Below, piece by piece: positions 5,920 through 13,107 of a stretch of DNA of 32,787 nucleotides; position 1 is the first letter of the stretch; each line of letters starts with the position of its first letter. This DNA is from a virus: positions 1 through 32,787 of the IMG/VR virus record IMGVR_UViG_3300034175_000001. One strand, 5' to 3'. The notes beneath the pieces are model-generated. The model ran no database searches. It saw only the letters and a program-made list of their open reading frames with translations, and had not been told where the DNA came from. Position numbers and translations under genes: made by a program.

Positions 5920-7140
5920 TTACGAGAGGAAGTCTACCAAAGTCTTCGACTCTTTTTCCTCCCAGACTTCATGCTTACGATGCACGTTCTGCTGGTAGGT
6001 GTAGTTGCTATCGATCCACTCACGCTTGCCTTCTAGCACAGCGTTAACTTCAGTAGCCATATCAAGGGCGGTCTTGACAGGAACGTTCTGGCAGATATGA
6101 TTAGCCGACTTCTTCGGGCTCAGCAGCTCGAAGTTAGTTGGCATACCCATGATGCTCAGCGCTTCGCGGTAATTGATGTACCGATCAGCATCAGGGTGAG
6201 TAAGCATACTTGGATAATGACCAACGAATGCGCCAATGAAGTCCTTAGGCACAATTGTCCCACGGCGCATAACATTACCGCCAGCAGCAAGCTTCGCATA
6301 CTTGTACTTACACTTTTCTACTTCGCGCTCATAGCCCTCTTTCTCGAGCCATGCACCGACTTGGTTGTAGTCATATCCACGCTGCTCGATGAACGAGAAG
6401 GTGTCATTAGAACGGACCTTCAGGAAGTCCATCTTCTCATTAGAGAACTCGTAGTGACTGATGCCACCAAACATCTCTTCAAGAATGAAGCGATAGTAAG
6501 GATCATCTTTCGAAGGAGTCTTAGAGCTGATCGGCTCCTGCATCGTATTGCTTCGTGCATTACGAATGACATCCTCGATCTTCTCCCATGGACGGTTGTA
6601 GTAACCCAAGAGCGGAGTCTTGTCGCCCTTCCAGAAGAAGTAGAAGCTGCGTTCACGTACCTGAGCGGTACCATGAAGCAGAGACTTGGTGCGGTAGATC
6701 GACATAGAGTAGCCATTGTCACGGCCAATCTTACGAACCTGCTCACGAATAGCTTTGCCGATCTTGCCAGCAAAACCAGGAGCGTTCTCACCCCAGAATA
6801 CGGTCGGCTTTAGTTCGCCTAGAACGTATTCAGCGGTCTTGATCATCCACTGGTTGTTTACATTATGCTCGCCAAAGCCATGACTGAGCTGAGATAGCCC
6901 AGCACAAGGACAGGTAGTGTTGACCACATCCACCGACTTGGAAGGCCTATCACCACGATCAATGTAATGATAAGGTACATCAGCGTTATGAACATCTCGC
7001 AGATGATGAATAAGATGCTGCTCATTGTCTTGGAAACCCGTGTAGGTCATTAGGTATTCAGGCAAACTATCATTAGCTTGCATCTGAGCAATAGTCATGC
7101 CGCCGATGAGCGGGATGATGCTCGCGTGTGTAATTGTCAA
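5920..7140 (-). CDS. DNA (cytosine-5) methyltransferase
   Basis: A 406-residue C5-MTase with the motifs in order: SAM-binding motif I (IIPLIGGMTIA, 8-18), catalytic PC motif TCPCAGLSQL (Cys79), ENAP for the ENV motif (118-121), QVRER (160-164) and the C-terminal QNVPVKTALDMA. It would methylate C5 of cytosine in DNA. The start is a TTG at 7140 overlapping the upstream stop (TTGA); the next ATG (7098) would cut into motif I. The gene sits with a dCMP hydroxymethylase and pyrophosphorylase-like gene, so the real substrate or group transferred may be unusual. The C-terminus KTLVDFLS resembles a clamp-binding peptide. Confidence 0.88.
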   Translation of the reverse strand: MTITHASIIPLIGGMTIAQMQANDSLPEYLMTYTGFQDNEQHLIHHLRDVHNADVPYHYIDRGDRPSKSVDVVNTTCPCAGLSQLSHGFGEHNVNNQWMIKTAEYVLGELKPTVFWGENAPGFAGKIGKAIREQVRKIGRDNGYSMSIYRTKSLLHGTAQVRERSFYFFWKGDKTPLLGYYNRPWEKIEDVIRNARSNTMQEPISSKTPSKDDPYYRFILEEMFGGISHYEFSNEKMDFLKVRSNDTFSFIEQRGYDYNQVGAWLEKEGYEREVEKCKYKYAKLAAGGNVMRRGTIVPKDFIGAFVGHYPSMLTHPDADRYINYREALSIMGMPTNFELLSPKKSANHICQNVPVKTALDMATEVNAVLEGKREWIDSNYTYQQNVHRKHEVWEEKESKTLVDFLS

Positions 7141-8291
7141 AAGAAAGATTCCAGTGATACGCTAGGTGGACGTACGACGTTTGCAGGTAGTCCCTGCTTC
7201 TTCGGATCCTTGATCTGAGTCGTGTTGTAGTCGACTCCGTTCCAGTGAGGATACGCCATACGTGAGAGATGGACGGACTTCTTATACTCCATCGCGTGGA
7301 GGTTTAGTTCGCCCTTCTTATTTAGAAGGTACTCGGTCCAACGATAGAAGGTGACCCCATTGTCGATACGACCACAGAGCATCTCTAGACGGTCATTGAA
7401 CTCTTTGCGTGCAGCCATGCGCTCTTCCCAGGTACCCCAGAACGGCTTCTTCATGAAGTAACCAGACTGCGGTAGCTTGCGAGCTTCTTCTTCACATGGC
7501 ATTAGTTCATAGAGAACTACCGACTTGAGATTCTCGATACCCTGACATGCATACAAGGATGTAGCGTGCATGTAGTACTGATCAGCTAGTTCAGTAGGAG
7601 TCGGCCACAGTTCAGTGCCTTCCTTAGTCTCCTTACGACAGAGGTGATGCCTCAGATCGATGTTACCAAAGTTGAGCTCGATGTGTTCAACCATGTGAAG
7701 ATCTTCGCCGTAGACCTCTATGAGAGGCGCTACTAGTCCTCGCTTAAGCTGTCCCCGTAGGGTTCGCATAGGCGTACTATGAATAGTCCAACCAGGACGA
7801 TAAAGAGAAACGCCGTGACTATCACCGATAGCAATAGACCCAGTACGATTAGGATGAACGAGAACAGGTGCAGTTTCCATGCGCTTGAGGTTGTCCCAGT
7901 CGATATCATCGAAAGCTGGATCAGGAATACGACCATTGCCGCGGTCTTGAGCTAGCTTCTCGGTCAGCTGACGATGATAGTCAGGGAACGGAATAGCTAG
8001 AGAGACGACTGGACCTTTGAAGTGTGTGAGGTTACGGAAGTTCCAAGCATATGGAAAGCCTGCCGTACCGCCATACAAGTTTAGTCCACCCGACCAGTCA
8101 TTGCCGTGGTAGACGTACACCTTATCGAAGTCATTGAAGTCATGCGTGACATTACCACCGAAGTTGATGGTAACATCTTCACCAGTACCTTGAGCGATCA
8201 TATCAGCATATACAACACCCTGAGCAGCACGATGGCTGGCCATGAACGCCGCAATAGGAATGAACGGAGCTACGACTAGAGACTTAGTCAT
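7137..8291 (-). CDS. GDSH-motif (SGNH-hydrolase-like) phage protein with SLESFF tail
   Basis: A 384-residue protein. GDSH at 156-159, within a hydrophobic strand (SIAIGDSHG), resembles block I of SGNH/GDSL esterases, and FGNIDLRHH (208-216) could be the later Asn/His block. Fold assignment is tentative. The N-terminal 150 residues carry KVYVYHGNDWSGGLNLYGG and match nothing I know. The C-terminus ends SVSLESFF, nearly identical to the end of the pyrophosphorylase-like protein two small genes upstream. Its location between that gene and a C5-MTase suggests a role in base modification or in removing a protecting group; this is inference. Confidence 0.65.
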   Translation of the reverse strand: MTKSLVVAPFIPIAAFMASHRAAQGVVYADMIAQGTGEDVTINFGGNVTHDFNDFDKVYVYHGNDWSGGLNLYGGTAGFPYAWNFRNLTHFKGPVVSLAIPFPDYHRQLTEKLAQDRGNGRIPDPAFDDIDWDNLKRMETAPVLVHPNRTGSIAIGDSHGVSLYRPGWTIHSTPMRTLRGQLKRGLVAPLIEVYGEDLHMVEHIELNFGNIDLRHHLCRKETKEGTELWPTPTELADQYYMHATSLYACQGIENLKSVVLYELMPCEEEARKLPQSGYFMKKPFWGTWEERMAARKEFNDRLEMLCGRIDNGVTFYRWTEYLLNKKGELNLHAMEYKKSVHLSRMAYPHWNGVDYNTTQIKDPKKQGLPANVVRPPSVSLESFF

Positions 8292-8446
8292 TATTACGAT
8301 CTTTCAAATAAGTGTCTCGGACAGACTTAAGAGTACTACTGAAGTAGCCGTACTTGGTGCCCTCTGGATACGCATAGTATATCATGACTCTTTTGCCCTT
8401 CTCTTTTTCAAGAGACAGCTCGTCATGTCCGACCCACTTAGTCATT
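8282..8446. repeat. 11-bp direct repeats bracketing the 53-aa gene
   Basis: ACTTAGTCATT occurs at 8282-8292 and again at 8436-8446 (plus strand). Each copy holds the stop of one gene and the start of the next, reading AATGACTAAGT on the minus strand. Confidence 0.75.
8284..8445 (-). CDS. Hypothetical 53-aa protein flanked by 11-bp direct repeats
   Basis: A short frame from ATG 8445 to TAA 8284, coding MTKWVGHDELSLEKEKGKRV followed by MIYYAYPEGTKYGYFSSTLK and a charged end. The start overlaps the upstream stop and the stop overlaps the next start in the same sequence, AATGACTAAGT, so the gene is exactly bracketed by two copies of it. It has sensible composition and good coupling. No family is recognised. 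Confidence 0.6.
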   Translation of the reverse strand: MTKWVGHDELSLEKEKGKRVMIYYAYPEGTKYGYFSSTLKSVRDTYLKDRNND

Positions 8447-8635
8447 GTCCTTACGCCACAAAAGACCTATGCGGCTTACTGGTTTGTAGCCCATAGCTGT
8501 CAGCTGGTCATTGCTATGTTCACCCTTCAATACGAAGTTAGGCATAGGCTGGACACTGACAATATCTCGAGCTACAAGGTCAGCAAAAGTAAGTCGAGTC
8601 TGCTTCATAAGCTGCTCGATTTCAGATTTATCCAA
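8438..8635 (-). CDS. Hypothetical protein (65 aa)
   Basis: The frame runs through the end of the upstream gene. I choose the TTG at 8635, which has GGAG seven bases upstream and overlaps the preceding stop (8628), giving MDKSEIEQLMKQTRLTFADL and onward. An ATG at 8608 is the alternative (56 aa). The product is a small charged protein with an N-terminal helix and a beta-like C-terminal half (NFVLKGEHSNDQLTAMGYK). No family is known. It would be the first gene expressed from the internal promoter at 8814-8842. Confidence 0.55.
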   Translation of the reverse strand: MDKSEIEQLMKQTRLTFADLVARDIVSVQPMPNFVLKGEHSNDQLTAMGYKPVSRIGLLWRKDND

Positions 8636-9908
8636 AGAAGGACTCCAATGATGTAGATCCACCCTTGCCTGCCTCTTTCGAGATAGGTGCGTTAGCACGA
8701 TTAGCAGCTGTTGATGGACTGTCTTTTAGACGATTGAAGACATTGTACTGGCAACAGCCGATCTCAATGCCAAAGGTTGTGAACCTACCAAGCTCTGAAG
8801 CTTCTGTGAGGTACTTATAATCCATTTCTGAAGAAATGTCAAAGTATTTTTCTTGATTGTTCCTGATCGACAGGATCATTCTCATAGTCGTTCTAGGATT
8901 GATTGGAAAAGCGTTCCACAACGACTTAAGAGTAGCACATGCGCCCGGACCAGCAACGACGTAATCTGCGTTTTCATCCAGATTACCATGGCGGATATCT
9001 GGGTCATGATCGCGAAGAAGATTAAACCGATGCCCATGCTCATGCTCGATAAGAGCAGCAGAACCAATACTAGGCATACGTGCAAGGTTGCTAGAAAAGT
9101 GGTACCCATAGTACGGACCGATTCCAGGATACGATGTAAGGAAGGCATATGACTTTTCCATATCTGGTTTAGTCGAATAGAATGAAACCCAGTCCTGAGT
9201 CAGACTCTTGATCCAAGCGATCATATCTGACGTACGCATCTTACGTTCTTTAGAAGCTGAGTTAGGCGCTATTACTTGCGCGCCAGTACGAGGGTCGCTA
9301 ACGCCCCGTATATCAATAGCGGTAGGATTAAGACGAGCATGATCTCTAGATGACTTCTGTAGCGAGGTACGTAGTTCGGTGGTGCCCCAGAGCTGTGTCT
9401 TGTTATAAGACGCTAGCTCAATATTACGCATTACTGTGTATTCATATTCCGCATCGCTTCGCAGTCGATCAAAGTCAACGTAGGGCGTACCGGTCGGGGT
9501 GAGGTACGGAAGATCGGTTGCGGTGCCGGTGATAATATCGAGGGTTCGGCTAGGTCCATAGAACTTGACGATAGCAGAGTTGACGAGTCGGTTTGTAAAC
9601 GAGACCTTGTTGTTGTAATAAAGGTGTTCGTTAAGCCAGATGATCTCATCATGGAAGCTTCGATTGGGGTGAAAGTACGGAATAGGTCTTCCGTTGACCA
9701 CGAACCCAGTCCCAAATTCTTCACGGTGCTCGTATCCGCGTTGTGTATAATCTTCAAATGACTCATGGGTCTTACCAATTCTAACCGACCACTCCCTCTT
9801 GTTGAACTCACGAATGAACGAGCCAAGTGATGCTCGAACAGTATGATCGCAGTGGTCCCAGAGTTGGTTGTCAGTTAGTGAAACTACTTCAGATGTTGTC
9901 AGGGCCAT
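8628..9908 (-). CDS. Alpha-glutamyl/putrescinyl-thymine pyrophosphorylase-like protein
   Basis: A 426-residue protein. Its central segment YPGIGPYYGYHFSSNLAR followed by DENADYVVAGPGACATLKSLW fits the PGxGxF...DL...AGPG pattern of the aGPT-pyrophosphorylase family, which resembles helix-hairpin-helix DNA glycosylases. In known phages these act in thymidine hypermodification by replacing a pyrophosphate on activated 5-hydroxymethyl pyrimidines in DNA. The assignment is by motif memory, not alignment. A dCMP hydroxymethylase lies upstream in the same block, so the substrate might be a cytosine derivative here. The C-terminus STSLESFFG looks like a clamp-binding tail. An early promoter is embedded in its 3' third. 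Confidence 0.68.
   Translation of the reverse strand: MALTTSEVVSLTDNQLWDHCDHTVRASLGSFIREFNKREWSVRIGKTHESFEDYTQRGYEHREEFGTGFVVNGRPIPYFHPNRSFHDEIIWLNEHLYYNNKVSFTNRLVNSAIVKFYGPSRTLDIITGTATDLPYLTPTGTPYVDFDRLRSDAEYEYTVMRNIELASYNKTQLWGTTELRTSLQKSSRDHARLNPTAIDIRGVSDPRTGAQVIAPNSASKERKMRTSDMIAWIKSLTQDWVSFYSTKPDMEKSYAFLTSYPGIGPYYGYHFSSNLARMPSIGSAALIEHEHGHRFNLLRDHDPDIRHGNLDENADYVVAGPGACATLKSLWNAFPINPRTTMRMILSIRNNQEKYFDISSEMDYKYLTEASELGRFTTFGIEIGCCQYNVFNRLKDSPSTAANRANAPISKEAGKGGSTSLESFFG
8814..8842 (-). promoter_or_regulatory. sigma70-type promoter (P3) inside the pyrophosphorylase-like gene
   Basis: Minus strand: TTGACA (8842-8837), 17-bp spacer starting TTTCTTC, TATAAG (8819-8814), lying wholly in codons for FDISSEMDYK. 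The -35 extension and -10 are the same as in intergenic promoters P1 and P2. It would drive the 65-aa, 53-aa, GDSH and methyltransferase genes. Confidence 0.72.
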
Positions 9909-10287
9909 GCCAGACGTTTTCCTTCTCGACTAGATCATGAACGATCCGGACTACCTTAATCGGAGTCTCTTTCTCGATGATCGCAGCCTGAATCTCATCA
10001 TCTTCAAAGTGAAGACCGATATCATAGCCGATGTCGAGGAGTTCATTGATGGTCCTTGCTTTGTGATAGCCGGACTTCTCACGAGTCTTTTCATCAAACG
10101 GAATGTTATTGAAGAAGACGCGATTGTGGATATCATGGAGCTTCAGCCAGTGAAGAGTATAGTTAGCCTCTTCAAGGGCGCGCCCAGTGATGATAACATC
10201 GTAGTGGGCTGGGCGAAGACCAGTGTATTCGCCCAGGTTAATCACACCATCGATATCAAAAGTATTGATCCTCAAAAGATGGTCCAT
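9889..10287 (-). CDS. HAD-superfamily phosphatase, small
   Basis: A 132-residue HAD-type hydrolase. Motif I is DIDGV (D11, D13: nucleophile and acid/base), motif II is ITGR (T34), motif III is probably K76 in SGYHKAR, and motif IV is FEDDE (E95-D97). It lacks a large cap domain, so it could act on a nucleotide or on the end of a nucleic acid. The setting among deoxynucleotide-modifying genes favours a nucleotide monophosphate, but the substrate is not readable from sequence. Start ATG overlaps the upstream gene by 16 bases. Confidence 0.8.
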   Translation of the reverse strand: MDHLLRINTFDIDGVINLGEYTGLRPAHYDVIITGRALEEANYTLHWLKLHDIHNRVFFNNIPFDEKTREKSGYHKARTINELLDIGYDIGLHFEDDEIQAAIIEKETPIKVVRIVHDLVEKENVWHGPDNI

Positions 10288-10547
10288 TCGTATTCAGAGT
10301 TACCGGTCTTGAACCGGACGTAGTCTTCACGCTCTTCGAGGATCTCAGTAACGTAAGTAGTCTGCCAGTAGTCCTGCTCAACGAACGACCTAGCACCGAA
10401 AGAGCCAACTTGGACGCCCCAACCGACACGTGGCTTTACATCGCGAACAAACTCGTATTCACTGGTCTCTGGATGACGACGGTTGATGATCATCGATGAA
10501 CCAGAGTCACCAGCACCATCACGAGTACGACGAAGAGAATAAGTCAC
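10272..10547 (-). CDS. Hypothetical protein (91 aa)
   Basis: A 91-residue frame starting at GTG 10547, which overlaps the upstream stop as GTGA and has AGGA nine bases before it. The protein is rich in aromatic and charged residues (VGWGVQVGSFGARSF, EILEEREDYVRFKTGN), suggesting a small beta-barrel-like fold that ends EYEWTIF. It begins with an arginine-rich segment (SLRRTRDGAGDSG). No family is recognised. Coupling on both sides supports translation. Confidence 0.6.
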   Translation of the reverse strand: MTYSLRRTRDGAGDSGSSMIINRRHPETSEYEFVRDVKPRVGWGVQVGSFGARSFVEQDYWQTTYVTEILEEREDYVRFKTGNSEYEWTIF

Positions 10548-10999
10548 AGAATTGCTTCCTTAATATAGTCGATCATATCACCGATGTAATTAAAAAGTGG
10601 CAGTGCATAACGATCACATACCATCTCGATGTTACCACGACGCCAGAAGCCTTCGGGGCAGCATACTACGATGTCCTTACCAGACATAGCGAAGAGACCG
10701 AGTTCCATGAGAGTGATCGGTGCCTTACCAGCTGGATCGAAGTAATAGCAGATGATGTCTGCCTTTTCGAGATGCTCGAGCTCCCACGTAACCTGTTCAT
10801 TGAACTGTGGATCGTTAATGCTCTGCACCCAGCTACTGTCCCAGTCATCACGACGGGGATTGTAGATGACTACTGGTTTATCAGCTAGTGCCTTAGTTAC
10901 TGCCTCTTGCCAGTTAACGGCAGCACCCATATCGATGCTGCCTGCAAGAAATACCGACTTACAAGGAGTCGGCTGTGGGGCGAAGTAGACTTCAGCCAT
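10544..10999 (-). CDS. Nucleoside 2-deoxyribosyltransferase-like protein
   Basis: A 151-residue protein with the pattern of the Nuc_deoxyri_tr2 family: SVFLAGSIDMG near the N-terminus, VVIYNPRRDDWDSSW, FNEQVTWELEHLEKADIICYYF and PITLMELGLFA (the ELG-type catalytic glutamate), then CCPEGFWRRGN. Family members cleave or exchange the base of (deoxy)nucleosides or nucleotides, and they recur beside DNA-modification and nucleotide-salvage genes in phages. It overlaps MIPS by 8 bases. The substrate is unknown. Confidence 0.82.
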   Translation of the reverse strand: MAEVYFAPQPTPCKSVFLAGSIDMGAAVNWQEAVTKALADKPVVIYNPRRDDWDSSWVQSINDPQFNEQVTWELEHLEKADIICYYFDPAGKAPITLMELGLFAMSGKDIVVCCPEGFWRRGNIEMVCDRYALPLFNYIGDMIDYIKEAIL

Positions 11000-12167
11000 T
11001 TGCTTCTACGCTCTCACGCATCTGGTTGTGCTTGCTGGTCTGTGCAGTCCACTCACGATTTGCAAGTGCTTCACATTCAGCGTGAGCTTCCTGGATCATC
11101 AGCTGCGTTGGCGGAGTCTTCTGAGTAGCAGCCGAAGGACCACGAAGCGATCCGACCATACCCATCTCCTTAGCTACCGTTACATAACGGACAGCATCGA
11201 TAACTACGCCGGCCGAGTTAGGAGAGTCCTGAACTGAGAGACGAGCATCAAAGATAACAGGAGCGCCGCCAAAGCCTTCAGCTTCGATACGGAAGTGAGC
11301 GACCTTGTTATCGCCATGGTAAGCGATATAGCTCGACGGACCTGCATAGATACCGTTCTTTGGAACTGGGATACCGCGAATATCGTTCTGTGAACGAATC
11401 ACGTTCTCCTTAGAGATCTTCTTCGAAGCAAGACGGCTTTGATCCATCATGTTCAAGAAGTCGGTGTTACCACCATGGTTGGTCTGCTCGTGGAACTTGA
11501 TATGCATTCCACGGTTGAAGAACAGTTCCTGCAACGCCTGGCTGAGTACCGAAGCACCGAGCTGTGAACGCATATCATCACCGATAGCCGGGATACCAGC
11601 TTCGATAATGCGCTGCTCCCAGATAGGATCAGATACGATGAAGACTGGAATACAATTGACGAAAGGAACCTTAGCCTCGAGACAGCCCTCGACATAGAAC
11701 TCGGTAGCTTCCTGCGAACCTACTGGGAGATAGTTGAGGAGAACATCGACATCGTTCTCACGAAGATCACTGACCAGCTGCTCACGACTAAGTTCAGTCG
11801 ACCAATCATCGAGACGGAACGACTCATCAGCATCATGCTTGAGCATATGAGGAGCAACGCCGTCAAGGATGCGACCCATCTTAACGATGGTGTCACCACA
11901 CACGCCGTCGAGGTCATCCATAACTACATCAAAATCGATAGCGCAGTTTGGCTTGGTCGAGATAGCGCTAGACAGCATGTCGTTGACCTTACGCGGGTCA
12001 ACGTCGTATGCTAGTACGAACTCGATATCTTCTGGCTTGTATCCGCCGATCTCTGGAAAGGCTAGACCGTCTACGCGACCGGTCTTAGTATAGAGTGCAA
12101 CGCCTTCAATGAGGCTCTTAGCACAGTTACCGACACCTACGACGGCAACGCGAATCTTCTTATTCAT
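10992..12167 (-). CDS. myo-Inositol-3-phosphate synthase
   Basis: A 391-residue protein. The NAD-binding loop VVGVGNCAKSLIEG is at residues 9-22. Typical synthase segments follow: LAYDVDPRKV, VLLNYLPVGSQEAT, FVNCIPVFIVSDP, GDDMRSQLGASVL and NHGGNTDFLNM (catalytic region), with KIGIY-type binding in GIYAGPSSYIAYHGDNKVA. The length matches the prokaryotic form. The enzyme isomerises glucose-6-phosphate to inositol-phosphate using NAD. It is rare in phages. AGGA lies six bases before the ATG. The 87-base upstream leader holds a late-promoter-like box, and P4 lies inside the previous gene. The product might feed a base modification or alter host envelope lipids. Confidence 0.9.
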   Translation of the reverse strand: MNKKIRVAVVGVGNCAKSLIEGVALYTKTGRVDGLAFPEIGGYKPEDIEFVLAYDVDPRKVNDMLSSAISTKPNCAIDFDVVMDDLDGVCGDTIVKMGRILDGVAPHMLKHDADESFRLDDWSTELSREQLVSDLRENDVDVLLNYLPVGSQEATEFYVEGCLEAKVPFVNCIPVFIVSDPIWEQRIIEAGIPAIGDDMRSQLGASVLSQALQELFFNRGMHIKFHEQTNHGGNTDFLNMMDQSRLASKKISKENVIRSQNDIRGIPVPKNGIYAGPSSYIAYHGDNKVAHFRIEAEGFGGAPVIFDARLSVQDSPNSAGVVIDAVRYVTVAKEMGMVGSLRGPSAATQKTPPTQLMIQEAHAECEALANREWTAQTSKHNQMRESVEANG

Positions 12168-12246
12168 TCATATTCCTATTTCAGTTTTTAACGAGCAATT
12201 TTGGTCCTCGGATGAGGGGTAGGCCCGACGATATGGATCGTAACTG

Positions 12247-12254
12247 TATTTATG
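12247..12254 (-). promoter_or_regulatory. T4-type late promoter-like CATAAATA upstream of MIPS
   Basis: CATAAATA on the minus strand, immediately after the UDG-like stop and 80 bases before the inositol-phosphate synthase ATG. It is 7/8 of T4 consensus and identical to the box before the 171-aa tail protein. The leader between (12246-12168) holds small hairpins (CCTC-ATCC-GAGG) but no clear terminator. Confidence 0.5.
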
Positions 12255-12680
12255 TTATTTCGAGAGGTATTGTCGGCATTGTGACAGAGCATTAGAAATA
12301 AATTGCTTGTCGTTTATCTGCCTGTTCAGAGGCGAAGGATGGGGTAGCTTGAAATGATCACATCCGATGGAGGTAAGAGCTTCCGAAGCAAAGTTACCTA
12401 GGGCTACCACCTTAGAGAAACTATATACAGCTTTCCTTAAATTGTCAAGGTCTACTTGGGCTTTTGTTACTTTACCTGGTACTGAACACGCGTTTACGAA
12501 GCCATACATGTCGATACCAAGATCAGCCGTCCACTCATTCAGACGATCAAAAGTAGTATTCTTACTTGCTGGCTTTGCCGATGGGTTCTGACCGACAAAG
12601 AGTACGTCAAGCTTGCCTGGATTGTTGATGTCCCTAGCCCATAAGAGGCCGTTCATCGTAGATCCGATCTCAATACTCAC
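12255..12680 (-). CDS. Uracil-DNA-glycosylase-superfamily protein
   Basis: A 141-residue protein with a UDG-like fold signature: VLFVGQNPSA (30-34, in place of the GxDPY water-activating motif), GFVNACSVPG, VVALGNFASEAL and LPHPSPLNR (HPSPLN, 114-119, the DNA-intercalation motif). The catalytic acid of family-1 UDG is not evident; the GQNPS form suggests a diverged family that may act on another base. The start is GTG 12680 (GGAG nine bases upstream) or ATG 12656. In a phage making hydroxymethyl-dC it might excise deaminated or host-type bases; inference. Confidence 0.8.
   Translation of the reverse strand: MSIEIGSTMNGLLWARDINNPGKLDVLFVGQNPSAKPASKNTTFDRLNEWTADLGIDMYGFVNACSVPGKVTKAQVDLDNLRKAVYSFSKVVALGNFASEALTSIGCDHFKLPHPSPLNRQINDKQFISNALSQCRQYLSK
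12420..12448 (-). promoter_or_regulatory. sigma70-type promoter (P4) inside the UDG-like gene
   Basis: Minus strand: TTGACA (12448-12443), 17-bp spacer, TATAGT (12425-12420). 6/6 and 5/6 to consensus. It is internal to the UDG-like coding sequence and points at the inositol-phosphate synthase gene. The spacer begins ATTT rather than TTT, so it is slightly outside the main promoter family. Confidence 0.6.
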
Positions 12681-13107
12681 TGACTTCGACTCCGGCTTCC
12701 ATGAAGTAGTCCTTCGACTTATTAGTCGATTCTAACCAACGCTCTTCTAGATAGATCGGCAGCTTACGTGATACTACACGTTTGATGCCATACGAGATCA
12801 TATGAACAGCACAGCGATCACACGACATGAACGGCCAAGTGTATAGAGTGCAACCCTTGACGGGTCGAGGCGAGTTAATACACGCGTTCATCTCGCCATG
12901 GATGGTCATACTGTACTTAGTCGGCCGATCTATAAGACGGTTGGTGTCATCGCCGAGTGCTGCCGGGAAACCATTGTACCCGACAGAAACAATCTTACGA
13001 TCATCATCGACGATGACAGCACCAATCTGCGTAGAAGGATCTTTGCTCCAACTAGCGATATTCTCAGCTAGATCGAGGAACCTATAGTCCCACTTTAGGC
13101 TTATCAT
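12670..13107 (-). CDS. cd: Deoxycytidylate (dCMP) deaminase
   Basis: A 145-residue zinc-dependent deaminase converting dCMP to dUMP, the precursor for thymidylate. Zinc and catalytic residues are visible: HGEMNA (H70, E72) and PFMSCDRC (C96, C99). It also has DPSTQIGAVIVDDD and GYNGFP near the N-terminus, typical of dCMP deaminases. It is shorter than T4 Cd (193 aa) but complete for the core domain. It is encoded just after the dCMP hydroxymethylase, so the two enzymes compete for dCMP and could set the ratio of modified C to T precursors. Confidence 0.93.
   Translation of the reverse strand: MISLKWDYRFLDLAENIASWSKDPSTQIGAVIVDDDRKIVSVGYNGFPAALGDDTNRLIDRPTKYSMTIHGEMNACINSPRPVKGCTLYTWPFMSCDRCAVHMISYGIKRVVSRKLPIYLEERWLESTNKSKDYFMEAGVEVSEY

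Noticed and set aside
6097-6813. Long plus-strand open frame (238 codons)
   Set aside because: It lies opposite the C5-MTase, whose motifs are all intact; the frame has no ribosome-binding site or recognisable domain.
7110-7140. TTGACA at the start of the C5-MTase as a promoter -35
   Set aside because: No -10-like sequence at 16-18 bp; the hexamer is simply the TTG start codon region.
12168-12246. MIPS leader as a riboswitch or terminator
   Set aside because: Only 4-bp hairpins (CCTC/GAGG, TCGG/CCGA) that compete with each other; no known aptamer consensus and no T-run after a stable stem.
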